Shown one piece after another: positions 1 through 14,000 of a stretch of 64,000 nt of DNA. Every line of letters begins with the position of its first letter. Positions within the stretch are counted from its first letter, which is position 1. The position numbers and the translations under genes are program-made. The notes under the pieces are model-generated. The model was not told where the DNA came from, ran no database searches, and saw nothing but the letters and a program-made list of their open reading frames with translations. Source of the stretch: Diplolepis rosae (Eukaryota > Arthropoda > Insecta > Hymenoptera > Diplolepididae); assembly GCA_030998225.1 (NCBI GenBank), contig JAPYXD010000581.1:5715501-5779500 (forward strand), given 5' to 3'.

Positions 1-16
1 ATTTGCATACCATTTA

Positions 17-720
17 ATGAAAGGCCCAGGATATATGTCAGTAATTGCAGGAGAAGTAGTACATATTGTAAAATGTATACCAGTTGAAGTAAAATATCGC
101 GAAACTGAAGAATGTTATCTACAACTACTAGTATTCAGAAGAAATCAATCCTTTTTCCTTTCTCCACGAACACATATATTAACAAAATCCGGTATCCAGA
201 CAAATTGTAATTCTTCGCTTCCACCAATGTACCGTTTTGATGAAACCTGGTACAAATTACTTCCAAATCCTGTTGAATCCATAGGACCAACTATAATTAA
301 ACCTCTTACTGAAGCAACCTGGAAATATACAAATCCTTCATCCTTAGCAACAAGTGGAATTTATTCCCAATCTGACCTTGATAAGCTACGAGATCATATA
401 ATGTTTCCAGCAGAAAAAGCGGATGATTTTAAACTCTTTAGCCAGAGAAATATCAGGACATCCGACAATTAATCAAGGAATATCATTAACAAATTTGTTT
501 AACCAAGAAGTAATTGATAATATTGCTGAATCCGCTTGGGGATGATTTTAGACAGGTTATATAAATTTTGGAACTAGTAGTGCAGGTCTAATCGGATTAA
601 TTATAATAATTAGAGGGATCAAATGAATAGCAGATACCATTATTCATGGATATGCATTACATAGATTATTTGGATGATCTCTCCATCTACTAGGCGCTTT
701 CTGGGATTCGGTCACCACAA
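17..720 (+). pseudogene. Remnant of a mononegavirus/chuvirus-like glycoprotein (env-like)
   Basis: An open frame of 151 codons runs from 17 to 472. Similarity then continues in other frames to about 720, interrupted by frameshifts and stops (for example around 540-560 and 625-690). Visible hallmarks are a tract of short hydrophobic and Cys-containing segments, a motif LTPRTHILTK-like (here LSPRTHILTK), and the segments TIIKPL and DLDKLRDHIMFPAEKA. A hydrophobic, transmembrane-like stretch follows near 590-680 in a shifted frame. I recognise this from memory as the class of endogenous glycoproteins related to chuviruses and other mononegaviruses that occur widely in hymenopteran genomes, often as the env-like gene of BEL/Pao retroelements. 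The copy is cut off by the window start and is not functional as it stands. No LTR, pol or gag sequence is visible to the right. The family assignment is by recognition only. Confidence 0.6.
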
Positions 721-740
721 ACAAAACACTATAAAAGAAC

Positions 741-1780
741 CTAAAAGTTCAACACATATATGTTATAAATGTTTGTGATTATAAAAAAACTTTTTTTCGA
801 AAAATAATTATGTGTTATTTTAAACATTCAGGTGTTGACAAACATCTTAGCGTATTTTATAAAATTTTCAAATCAATATTTGATTTCGCATGGAAATTAC
901 GATTGTAAACGTAATTTACGTAACGTTTACAACGCATATTGGTACGTAATTTACGTCCTTACTTTTTAATAAAATGTAATAAACGTTTTCAAATTCGTGG
1001 CCACCGTTAATGGACCCTAACTTGAATTATATTTTGCTGCTAACGTGTTTCGGTATAATATTTTAAAAGAAAAATTTTTTATTTCTTTGTCTAAAAAAAT
1101 TTCTGTAACCAAACAGCAACTTAACACAAATAGTACAAATACAAATGTAAACAGTAGTCAAAAACAAGATTATATTTACTTTTTACACAATGATTCAGGA
1201 GTTTATTACATTTATTACATAGTTTATCTAGACGTTATATACGTAGAAATCATAATTTTACATGTAACTTTACATCCCTGATGGGAATGAGGTTACAGGA
1301 ACTGTAATGCCGGTAAGGTAGAAATCTTTTGGTATTTCATGGACTCAGGACCATATTATAGAATTTTTACCTTACCGGCATTTTTTGTCTATGAACAAAC
1401 TCATATTCATGCAAAATGAGATATCGAGCTCAAAATTTTGAATACTCAAGCATTAAAAAAATATATATTTCTGTGAAACAGCCTCTGATGCATGTAACAA
1501 TCTAACAATGTTCGCTTGACCGCTAAATGATATTTCTGTACGAAGTGGACAATTGAAATTACCAACGGAGCTTAATGTTCGCATGCGCCAGCAAATTTAT
1601 ATTGGTCCAAAATTCAAAATAGTAATATCATCGTTTCGAAAAAATTAAACAAGAAAAATCCATTTATGTTTATTTAAATGTTCAAAATATAAACAGTTAT
1701 CGTTTCATGAGATTTGAATTAGTTGATCTAAACAATTTTTTCTTAAATTTATAATGCATATATGTATAATTCTTAATAAT
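741..1780. other. Gene-free stretch between viral remnant and RalGAP alpha leader
   Basis: No supportable gene. It is AT-rich and contains TACGTAA-type short inverted repeats at about 893-965 and a 77 nt hairpin at 1306-1382. The 78-codon open frame at 1045-1281 is low-complexity, has no recognisable similarity and was not called. Confidence 0.6.
1306..1382. repeat. Short inverted repeat, 20 bp arms, 37 nt loop
   Basis: The left arm 1306-1325 (AATGCCGGTAAGGTAGAAAT) pairs with the right arm 1363-1382 at 19 of 20 positions. The spacer is 37 nt. It could be the tip of a MITE or an RNA hairpin; nothing decides between them. Confidence 0.7.
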
Positions 1781-1811
1781 CGAGAGGTTGGTGAAACTGT
1801 CAGTGTAAAGC

Positions 1812-1882
1812 ATGGCAAGATGGCTGCCACGTACATCCGATTGAATTCTGTGCAGATCGCGATATTTGACGCTAAACAGTAA
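1812..1882 (+). promoter_or_regulatory. RalGAP alpha leader with YY1-like AAGATGGC and short upstream ORFs
   Basis: Between 1812 and 1882 there are two overlapping upstream ATGs. The ATG at 1812 opens 10 codons and the ATG at 1820 opens 20 codons, and both stop before the real start at 2006. The second ATG lies in CAAGATGGCTGCC, which resembles the YY1/Pho-type element AAGATGGC often placed at the 5' end of animal housekeeping transcripts. Whether it is transcribed is inferred. Confidence 0.35.
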
Positions 1883-2005
1883 CAGTTGTTTTTTAATTCC
1901 AAATTGTGATAACAGTGATTGAGTGTATGTATTCCATGTGGACCACTTCGCGCGCACTCGATGAAAGTTTTTATTCTGGCGGCCGGTTACGGCACGCATT
2001 GAACC

Positions 2006-5000
2006 ATGTTCAGCAAAAAGCTTCACGTAGACGTCAAAAAGTCAACGCACAAGATCCAAGACGTTAAAAAAGACAGTGCTACGAGATTCAAGCATCTGAA
2101 AATCGTTTTAGGTAACGTAGATATTTTCAGCAATAACATTTATCTATTTGTTGCATAAGAAATTTGCTATTTTTTTATCTGTCATTTGAAGTTTCTCTAA
2201 CCTTAAGAACTTGACTCTTGGCAAGCGGGGAACGGGGAAAGGAAAAAATAGTTCTCTTGAACGTTTACTTCCCACGTAATCATAAACCTGAATATGTGTG
2301 AATTCACGAAGCACTCAGGATTTCTTGATCATTTATTGCTTTTGTGAAATTTTATGTCTATAGTGTTTAAAATACATTGTTTATTTTGCTGGTTTTATGG
2401 ACTGCTTATTGTCTTTTTCTTCATGACATTCTAAGGCGGTTTGAAAAAAGACAATAAATCTAGTTTATCAAATTCAATTTCGAAATCCTTCAGCTTTTTA
2501 ATTTTCTGAATTGGTAATACAAATTTCAATAACTTGAAAATGAAAAGAAAAACTGAATAATATTTTTGGAGATGAAATATTTTGTTAATTAATGAATGCC
2601 TCCAGAATATTCCTGAATTATAAATATATTTATTATAAATTGAATCGTAATTTGATCTAAGATCATTTTAATGATTTCAGGAAAAAATATCTTTGTATTT
2701 GAACGAAATTGTTTACCTTATATATCCTATATGATTATTTTCTAATTTTTATTCTTTATATTCCGTCTGATGGTATGTATAAAAAAACAATAAACTAGTT
2801 TGTACATTATTTAAACAAATAGTTTAAAACATTTTTAAATGTAATAGTCTAAAATTTATGTATTTGAATAGTCTTACAAGAATATCATTTTAATCGCCAG
2901 ACCATATGACTTTTTAAGTTTGTTTTTACCTCTATCTGCAGCTAATATTACACGATTGAACCGTTTAAATTTAATAGGCACATCTGTTTTGGGTAAAGAA
3001 TATATGGACATTTTTCTATTAAGAACATCATTACGATTTACAGTTTCATCTATGGACGTGTTTTTAAATACAGTAATAGATATTGGATATTTTTCTCGTT
3101 AAATATTTTTTGGCAAGATAATATAAGATTTTTAGTGATATATTCGATTCTGTAAAACATTTTTCTTTTATTTTGTTTTCAGAAAATGTGGATACGGATG
3201 AAGCAAAAGGCTTCTTTGAAGGCAATTTCAGTCATGTTTATTTCATTTTGTACGACTGTTTTGTGTCAGCAGAGGCAAATCTACGTCAACGTGGTACGAT
3301 AAATATGAGAAATATAATCGCATAACACTAATCCCAGCTTGCTTTTCTAATCCAACCTTTATTTCTTCACCTTTCGTTGAAAAATTATCTTTGAATAGTG
3401 AATGAAAGTTATTTCGTAAAAGGAAATAATATTATAGACTATGGGATATTTATTCTAAATATAAATTATTAATCAGAGGTGAAAAAAGCAATTCTTTTAT
3501 TAATAAAAGCTTAATCCAGAAAGTAACAAAGTAATCTGTTTTTTGCATATTCACTAATCTTTTATTTTTATGATATCTCTCGCCACTCTTTGCTGACAGA
3601 ACTTTCCTTCCATCTCGGTAAGTATAGACAGTCGCTTGCTCTTTAATACTTTACTTCACAATTTCACAATAATTTGTTACTTTTTAATATTATAAATTTT
3701 ATAACAATTTATAGAATAAATAGCGACAAAGATTAGTACAAATAATAATAGAGTTTCAATTTTATATTACAAGAAATTAGAGTGAACTTTTAGTTCGCAA
3801 ATGGAATCCTTTCATTTTTTAACATGCTTAAATTATTTTTGAATCAATTTGATTTGATAAACTATGTAAAGAGTTTTCTGAAATGAAACTTGAAATTTGC
3901 AGTGCACAAGGCACACAGAGAAGAGTTAGAACAAGTTCTTCACCTTTTGGAAAAGGTTTTGACTCTCCTTCCAGAGTTGCTGAACCGAAGATGGCAATGT
4001 CACAGTTTAGCAAGGATTTTACACAAATTGTTGCATCCAGGCAACAGTTGGAAACTTCGAAGACAGGCTATAAGGTAGTCTGTTTTTGAAATTTCTAATT
4101 CTAATTCTACTTCACTTTTTTATGAACGAAAATCACAAACTACTTTGTTTTGAATAATTTTCTAGATACTTCGTGCTGTGGTATCAAGCACTAGGAGACA
4201 ATGCTCCGGAGCACATACATCAAATGTTTGCTTGTCTGGTGCCTGGATTTCCTCCACGTCAACCTTCACCTTACAAATCAGAGAGAAAAATGGATGGAAA
4301 AAACTCTCGTACGACAAAAACAACGAATTACGATGAGAAAGATAGAAGAGATTTTTATGACACGCAACTGAGTCAAAGCATTTTCCACGACGGAAGTTCA
4401 AATAATGGACCGATTAGTCAAGTTGATGGTGGTCCGATCTTACCACCTCAAAGTGGAGAGAAGTCTCTTGATAATGAGACGGTTATATTCTTAGAAGCTT
4501 TACTGGAATTCATGGTGACCCAGGTACTGTTATCAAAAATATTTTAAGATATAAAATTGAAATATTCTTTACTTGATCAAGAACTCACTAATATTTTTTT
4601 TAGGTGGTGAAAGTAGAATGGAGAGACAAGCATACGCGGCAGTATAAATCCTTTCTGTTTCTGCTAGAAAGATTTAAGGCGACGTATCTGCGTCACATTT
4701 GTCCAGAGTTCAATGAACATTTTTCTCTTTATAAACCTAATCTAGAACTATCCACGATGCGTAAACCTACTAATCAAAATGACAACTATGTTCTTTGCAA
4801 GGTTGTTCTTATTAAGTGGATTGCGAGCTACACCCACGTGACCAAAAAGGAAGGTCCTTTTGCTCAGCTTTCTCAAAGGTATAAAAATCACTTTTATTTC
4901 CTAATTCTATTACGTTTTTCCTTTTTAAATTCATTCATGCTATTTGCGATTCAATTTTCAGCTCTACATCAAACGAAGAAGGCAACGAACCAGACTTACG

Positions 5001-8000
5001 TCGTGTCTCGGTCAATCAATATTCAACAGAATCCAATTTACTCTCTCCAGAAACCAATCCGAGTCAACATGATAGTTTGATTCAAGAGGACAGTGCCTTA
5101 TCGGCAGTGGCCTTAGTAAGAGAAGTTTTATACAGTAGTCGGGACAACGTGAACTTCATTCATGAGTTGTATAGGCAGGCATTTTTACTAGATTTCACGC
5201 ACGCCGTTGCCATTCGGAAGGCGATTGGCGCTTACAAAGACTGGATACAAATGAACGTACGTTATTATAGAATCCTTAAGTTATTATGGCTATGGATAGA
5301 CTAGTTATGGAAGAAAATATTTATTTGTACTTTCAGAAAATATTGCCCATGGTAAAAGTGTAAATATTTGAAAATTGTTTATTTAAGGATTTTATTTTGG
5401 TTGAACTTTTCATATAATTAATAACAGTGCGGTTAATAAAATATAAATGAATATTTCCCCTAAAAATCAGCCTGTTCGTGCTCATAATACTTTAAATGAA
5501 TAAACAATTTTAATTACAAAAGACAATATTTCAGGAGATTCCACCTTTCATGTTGGAACCACTAGACGGGCACAGGGAAAGAGATTCAGAAGACTGTCAA
5601 AGAAAAGAAGATGATAAGAGTCCTCAGGAATACCAGAGACAAATTCGACTCAGAAATGACTCTTATCTAGGAGCTATTCATCGAGAGAACTTATTTGTGC
5701 GGGCAGGATTACAAAATGTTTTGCAAGTTTTCATAACACAAGCGTCCAATGTATTTTTTTTAGAATATTCAGGAGGTAATGGGTCTGCGACGCTTCTCGA
5801 AGAACAAACAGACAGCTGCAAAAGAGTATTAAATGTATATCGATACGTCGTTATGCACACGAGACTGGAACCTGCTACTTGGGAGCAGTTGCTCAGGTTA
5901 GATAAAACTAATTTTGAATCAAATATAAATTCTCTTCTTTCTAAATTTAAAATCCTATTGAAAGTTTAAACTTTCTTACACGTCACATTTTAGGGTATTG
6001 CTGCAAATAACTTCGCTGGTTCTCAGTGGAAAGAAAAAGAAAAATCAGGAAAGTATTGGTGGAAAATTGGCACCGGCGATTTTTCAAACACTTATAGTTA
6101 CGTGGATAAAAGCTAACTTGAATGTTGTTATATCAACACAACTCTGGGACCAGTTTCTTCAAGTTTTAACCTCTTTAACACAGTGGGAAGAACTCATTCG
6201 AGAATGGGCGGTAAGTTTTATCCTGGAAAAAGGATAAAAAGCATGTTAGAAATATGATTGCATTAATAGTTCTCAACATGAATATTCTTAATTTATTGTA
6301 AATTTTATTTTTTACAGAAAACTTTGGATACGCTAACAAGGGTTCTTGCTAGACATGTTTATAATTTAGATTTGAATGACTTACCGTTAGATAGATTAAG
6401 CGAGCAAAAATCGAAAAAACGTAGAGGCGTTGGATGTCGTGCAGCATCCACAGGAAGTGTTCAGCCTCCGAGAAGAGAAAGCACCGATCAAGAAACAAGT
6501 CAATCTTCCAAAGATTGTATGACAGGTAATTTATTCAATTTATATTTTTAATTTGAATTTTCTTTAAGAAAAGGAGGTATTTTTTCAAAGATACTACCAT
6601 CAATTTTTTATTGAACTGTTTACAAGATTAAAAATTATTCTTTATTCCAGACCATCCATTCCCAGAATTACGAAAGGTGCGCCCACTCCCACGAAGTGCA
6701 AGTGACAACAGCATTTATATAGGAAAATCCCGTATAAAATCGCATCGAAATCGTTCACAGAACATACCCTCTGAAATTCCCAGTGAGTTCTTTAAAACCT
6801 CCGTTTTTCAAATCCCTTTTATTTTTCTAATTTTCTTACCTAAACGTATCATTAAATTCATTCATAAAAATTACGTGCCTTTGAAATCGTTCATTTTATC
6901 CCGAGTGTCTGCTTTATATATATCTTTGTCCTTATTTTTTTGCTTTTGCACTGACAGTGGGTTAAAAATATCCAGTCTCTTGTCAAGCAATATTGGTGCC
7001 AGCAGCAGATTTTCGTCCCTAACGACTAGTCTAACAATCGAGTGCTTTGTGTTGATAAATTTTCAAAAAAGCTTTCATTTAAAATTCTTCATTAAATATT
7101 TATGTTTTGTTCTAATGATATTCAATGAAATTGAATCGCTTTCTGCGTTTTTTTGTGCCTATTTGTCTACTAAACACAGTCATTTTCCTCGCGTGTAGTT
7201 CTCCCCGTATCTATAGAACAAGACATGGCCAGATTATTAGCGAATATCTCTGACACATCCACTGGAAAAACATTGCTCAACAGACGTGCGAAGTCTTTGG
7301 ACAGTGTCATCATGGTAGATAGCGAACCGCCATCTCCACGTTGTCCATCTCCAACACCGAGTAGTGGAGTCGATAGTAACAAGGATAGTCCTATCCAGAT
7401 TGAAAATATTGACGGTAGCAGTATTGGTACGTATACTTTGTTTTTATTGTTCAAGAGAGTGGAATTGAGATTTCTGCTTTTTTAGGTTTACGGTACCTTT
7501 AATTTTTGCTTCGCTAGTTTTTATGGTTTTTAATGGCTGCTTCGAGATAGAAAGTATCTGACCGGGGAGTCTGAAAATATCAAATTGAGTTAGAATTCAA
7601 AATAGCAAGTTATTCAAAACAGTTTTAATTATCATTATTTTATGTCTAATTTTTCATTTTATCACAATACCATTTATTAATTTGATGCTTTACTTGTTAA
7701 TTTATAGACGAAAAACTTACATCCCTTTTTTAGTGTGTGGGATTTCACTTGCAAACTAAGTTTTTTCATAAACAATCATTCCCTCAGTTTTATAAAATGA
7801 TCTTCCTGAAATAATAATTCACTTTTTATTTTCTGGTTTGACTAAAGAAATTATTTTTCAGATAATTTTCTCAATAAGTTCAATTAATTTTTCAGAATTT
7901 TTCGTAATTTTAGAATTAAAATACTCAATTTGTAAATTGATATTTCGCAGATACAAACGATGCATCGGAAAGAAGATCAGTTATGGCAGGTGGTGGAGTT

Positions 8001-11000
8001 CGAGGATGGTTGCCTGACGTAGCGGTGGTATTGTGGAGACGCATGTTATCTGCACTAGGAGATGTTAATAATATTGAAGACCCTGCACTTCATGGACAAG
8101 TTATGGATTATCTTGTCCAACTGACGCAAACGCTTATAAAAGTAAGAAAAATACACCCCCGTAAAGTGAATACATAAGTAAAAAATTCTATTCATATCTA
8201 TATTAATTTATTTTTCATAAAATAATGAAATCTTGTGTACCTTTTTTAGATTCGACTAAACCAAGGAATTTCTGGTGACAATCAAGCAACGCCACCAGCT
8301 CCAGAATTGATTCCGCCTCTGACAGTAATAGCCCCATGGTGTTTTAAGGTACATTAAAAACTTGAGCTACTTTGATAAAAAGTGAAAAAAATTCTGAAAC
8401 GTGATTTAATTGTTTTTTGTAATTATGTTTCAGGCTATTCAACTGCCACAACAATACGAAATTGGAAAATTGGCAGCTTATCGTCTGATTTGTCTTCTCA
8501 CCATTCAGCCGCTTGATATCAGTTTACCGAAATCACATTTAACTCTTTTTTATCGAGCCGTACATAATGGAATCTCCAGTAATGACACTAAAATTCTTCA
8601 TGCTCTCGTAAAATACACAGGACCCAGATTATTTAGTTTGAATCTTCCTGGTTCGAGTCTTCTTATTCTTGATTATATTCAGGCCGCAAATGTCATCCTC
8701 AGCAGCCAAGATATCGAGGTATTCTCTTCGAATATAAATTTTAAATTAGGTTTTTATTCAATTTCTATCAGTTTTATTACTAATTATACTTTGGAATCTA
8801 TTTCAATTGTAAATTTAAATTGCTTTTAGGCGCCAAGAACGGAAGCAGTTTCAATTCTTGGATCATTATTATCCTTGCCGAGCACTGCGTCGAAATTGCC
8901 AGTTTTACAGCCAGACAGATCGGATATTTTCACAACAACTTGTCCTTATGCCAAGGTATTCAAACAAGCGTTTATAAAAAAATTTCTTTTTCTGGGGCAT
9001 GTGATACTCAAGAAAAGTAGGAAGTTTAAACCACTTGGTCCAGTTTCTACATGTTCACCTCCAAAATAAATATGATTTTGTTTTTTAATTTGGGATAATA
9101 TTATTAACATATTTATTTCAATTTTAAAACATTTTTTATTCGAAAATGAATGAAATCGAGAAGCATTTAGAACCGTATGTGAGACATGTAATTCAGTATT
9201 CTAATTCAAATTTTTTATTTAAATCAGGATCACATCGTGGCGATATTGATGCGATGTTGCAAACGAGAACCAACCGGCGTTGCAAGATGCATTGCCCTTT
9301 CTAGTATCGCAATGTTTGTCTACCGAGAACTTTCTTATAAATCGCAACATCGAACTGTTCCAGAAGCTATTATGGTTCTTCTTCTCGCGCTTAGAGTAAG
9401 TCATTTAACCAATACTTTTTGCAATTACAGAAAATGTAGTTGAGTTGTTGTCACTCGAATTTTAAATGTCTAATTCTGATGACTTCATCAAGAGACTTAA
9501 CACCTTTGTTTACAAAGATCATTATTCTTCTGATTAGAATTTTAAATTGCATTAAATGTTAATTAAAGTTTATTTTCATTTTAGAGTTTGTTAAACAAAT
9601 AGTTTGGTCTCTTGTGGTTTTGGAAATGGGTTTTGGAGCTCTAAATTTGCATGACACGTTTTAAAGTATATTTTTATGATTAAAATTTGGTTTCGAATAT
9701 TTTGCACGTTTCGTGGGGGAAATAATTACTTAAGCTAAAGGTGGTAGGATCGTTTCAATGTTAGTGCCATTAGTGTTCAATTGGATCGAGTAGTCGAAGG
9801 ATGCGACAGGCTGCTCGCCGCAGGGACAAATTCCATTTTCTTCTAGTTGATCAGGTATAAAAAGAATCTATCGATAGCCTCTTGTACGTATTTTCAGTGC
9901 CGTTTGCCTTCTCCGATGTCTCGCAGCATTCGTACACGTTTTGCTTTTTAACACTGTGAATATCAATGACTAACTATCGTCTACTTACACTTTCTATTTG
10001 TAAAGTGACCTATGTTCGTATTTTAAAAAAGCGTTGCTTATTCGAAAATTAATGAAAAAACTTCAAATTTTTTATTTATCTTCTAAATTCAATTCCTTAT
10101 TCAATTTTTGTTAATTGCTAGAAAATTGCAAAAGCAACGTTTTTATTTGTTTTGCTTTATATACAACAAATTTATGGATATTCTATTTTTCAGTCAACGC
10201 ACGCAACAGTAGCTCAAGTGGCTTGTGACTGTCTTCTTTTACTTTGCGACAAGGCAGACACTTTATTGGAATTATATCCGAAAATACCAGCGAAAATAAT
10301 CCAAGTGAGTAAATGAAAAATAAATTCTATATAGAAACTAATGTATGTTGCAAACCGAAATTTTTCTTCTAGAATTTATCAGAAACTCTAGACCTGACAA
10401 CAACACGGGAAAGACGAAGTGCATTGACAATATCAATGCTGTTTTGTTTGGGAGAATGGGCCATGCATCTTGGCCCGAACGTTTTACAGCGAATTTTCCA
10501 AGGAAAGTCTCTTTTGCTAACACTGTTTACTGTAAGTCTTTGTTATTCATTACTCTTAACTTTTAATAAATATTAAGATCATACAAAAATTATATTTCTA
10601 TCCTAGGTTTTAGACAATATCATACAAAAAAAGTCTGGAAAGAATGTCGAAAAATCAAAAAATCAACATGAATCTGAAGATTTTGATCCCGATATTGCTT
10701 TGGACAACTTATCGTATGAATCTCCCGTTAAATCACCACGACGAGGAAACGTTGAATCTGTTCAACTAGCAGCGAAAAATGTAAAATAAACTATAAATTA
10801 ATTAGTTGAGTTTGAAATTTCTGCCACTGCCTACATTATCGGAGAATCACTAGTCGGGTATCAGATAGGATACGTTGCCGACAGGTGTCCTCGTAGACAA
10901 TTTCAAACTCTTATATCGCAAATAAATGCAAATTAAATTCAAATTTAAAGAATTTGAAATTTTTCTGTGGAAAAAAGACGCTTTCGACTGCGCTGGGATT

Positions 11001-14000
11001 CGGACCATCGAAAGACCTGGGCTCGAATCCCAGCGCAGTCGAAAGCGTCTTTTTTCCACAGAAAGATTTCAAATTCTTTAAATTTGTAATTATAAATTTC
11101 CTAAAATGCTTTTAGTTGTCAAAATTTCGTAATTAGAAAAGCTCTTTAAATCAAAAGTTGACTTCAAATTTATGTTTAATTTTTTTTCAGGTAATGATGC
11201 ACCTAGTGAATCACCTCGGCCACTTTCCAATGGGAATCGGAGCAGCTCGACTGTCATCTTTAGTTGTGGAACTAGACGATGTTCCAGGAATTGACAGTGA
11301 CGAGCTTTCAGCCGCAGTCTTCCAAGCACCTAACATTCAAATGTTAATGCTCTCCAGTTCAATAATAATGTCCCTAATCGAGCTTGAAACGCTAGATGCA
11401 CCAGGAGGCGGTGTAACTGCAGGATTGACCACAGCACCCTGCATGGTTAGAGTTTTATTGCGAGATTTAACAGGAAAAGCCTCTTGGGATAGTTCTATTC
11501 TCTATAATCAACCCATTAGTGACGAAGATATCGCTTTACCAGGCATAAAGTCAGGTAAAAGAATGTAACTGTTACAAAATTTACATCAACTACTTTTAAT
11601 AAAACGTAGTAGTGATTTTGCTCATAATATAAAAATACTGAACTTTGACAAATTGTGAATTTTAACTCTTTGTTTCTTATAGTTGATCGGGGGTTAAAAA
11701 CCGAAAAAGAAGAATTACCGAGCATGTTACCAGTAATGAGTTGTCCTCCAAGACACACAATGAGACACCGAGAACCTCACATTTTACCTACCTTTGCAAA
11801 TGCAGCGAGTGATATGGATAATTTGGATGACGTATGTAAATTAAATTAAAAGAATTTACTGAATCTGAATCTAAATCTTGAATTTATATTACAGTTGCTT
11901 CAGTATATTGGACACACTAGCCCGGAAGTCTTAGCTAATCCAGAATTAGCTTTAAATACACCTGCAAATTCGCCCCAGGGTCAACATCTTGAAAGTGAAA
12001 CAATTGCTACTATCATCAATCAACGGAATACTGAACGAGAACATAATAATAATTGGAATCATCACATTAGGTTGTTACTGAATCATCTTGAATTAGACAT
12101 TTGAAAAATAAGAATTTCATAAAGAAAAGTTTAATAATTTAAATTATTTTTCATATTTAATGATAGCATGTGTGCAACTCCGGTAAATCCACCCGTTTGC
12201 CGTTCACCTCCAGCTTCGTTCCATCATTGCCGCCTCTTGTTTTCTCACTTGGGTCTATCTGGTTGGGAACAAAGAAGAAGACTTCACATTCTCGCAAAGA
12301 ACGAGAAGCTTCTTCGTGAACTGCGAAATCTAGACAACCAGCGATCGAGGGAGACTCACAAGATGGCAGTGATTTACATCAGCCCTGGCCAGGAAGATAA
12401 GAATTCTATTCTAAGCAACGTTACTGCTAGTAAAGAATACGAAAGGTTCGTTACAAGATTGGCTTGGGAAGTTGAGCTCGAATCTCACACGGGTTTTCTC
12501 GGAGGACTTGTTCCTGGTAAAGCATCTGGGGTAACAGCTCCATACTTTGCCACATCTTTTTCTGAAGTAATTTTCCATGTTGCCACCAGAATGCCTTCTG
12601 ACAGTCCGGAAAGTCTTTTGCAAAAGGTGATCAACACTTGAGTTCAATTTTAAATAGATCTTGATGATCGTAAACCAAGCGTTTCAATAATATTGAGGAC
12701 AGGATTCTACTTTTGTTTTTCTTTTCACAGACAAGACATCTTGGTAACGACGAAATCCACATAGTATGGTCGGAACACTGGAGAGACTATCGTCGTGATA
12801 TAATTCCAACAGAATTCTGTGACGTTCTAATAGTTATCTACCCTTTGCCTAATAGTCTGTACAGAATACAAATATCTCGAAAATCAGAAATTCCTTTCTT
12901 TGGGCCTTTGTTTGATGAATGCATCGTAGAAGACAAAGTTTTGCCTGCTTTAGTAAGAACGACTGCTTTAGCAGCAAGTAGGGCTAAGAGATCGACACTT
13001 AGTCTTTATCAACATTAGTGAGTCACTTTTTAAAAAAATCAAATATTAATAATAAGTTTATAAATAAAAGGTTTATTTTTATCTATTTTTAAACATTGCA
13101 GCTACGAAGAGAGGGCGCGGTCAATTGAGACAGTAACGAGGAACCACAAGGAAGTTATGACCTTTGAAGAATTCGTGGCCAATGTTTATTCTCCTATACA
13201 ACCCCAAAGTCCCTTTAGTGGAGCCTCTTCTGTATCGGGTTTGTGTATTGGACCTAAAAGATAATTTACAATGTTTGATTTATTTGGAATTATATGATTT
13301 TAATTTTACATGAATTTTATTTAGGATCTACAATAAGCGTGCAGTCTACAGCTTCGTCGAATTTGGCTGCAGCACTGATTGATTCAAATCAGGGTAGATC
13401 AGGTCTTCGTAACAGTTCGACAGCTAGCAGTGAAAATCGCGCCAACAGAGGTGACTAATTCAGTCCACTAAATCCCCATTCACCCTGTAACACCACCTGG
13501 CAAGTTAGTATTATTAGTTAGATACAACTCGTTGATGCTTCGCTTCTTTCTACTGAGACAAACGTTTTTGCGTCTTCCTTATGGTTCCCAAAATGAATCT
13601 CATCCAAGCTTTAGATTCTAACTTCCAGCGTTTAATGGTTAATATTTTTCCAAAAGTAAATGTAAATTAAAGATACAAAATTGAATTCTTGAATAAGAAA
13701 AAAGCGTTTCTTGCTACACCTCAGTCGCTTTTCATCTTTACATCAAATCCCTTGTTTCATGTTTCATCCAAATCCATTGACAATGTCTCACGTCTTCTTT
13801 TTTGACAGTCTTACAAAATCTGTTGAGAGGTAATAACTTCACATGATTATTTTAGAACTAGCTTAGCTTAGCACCTTCTTGTTTACTTTTTCAGTATTCA
13901 TCGTCGGTTTTGTAAAAGTGAAGTCACGAGTGTTATCTTTATGCAGCACATAACTTATAAATAAAATCCATTTTTCAAATATTTAATAATCCATTCACAA

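Noticed and set aside
6677..7198. 173-codon open frame on + as a separate gene
   Set aside because: Its first part is a RalGAP alpha exon; the remainder reads through the intron after a GTGAGT donor.
9837..9856. Short cassette exon in the 9396-10193 RalGAP alpha intron
   Set aside because: Splice-like signals exist but inclusion introduces an in-frame TGA or a frame change.
10981..11045. tRNA gene suggested by CTCGAATCCCAGCG
   Set aside because: No acceptor stem or D-arm; the sequence is part of the perfect hairpin of a foldback element.
13451..13458. RalGAP alpha stop at GGTGACTAA directly after exon 13325-13450
   Set aside because: The GT of this sequence is a donor; the conserved-looking C-terminal exon 14211-14368 follows in phase and brings the total to a multiple of three. 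Intron retention could still give a shorter form.
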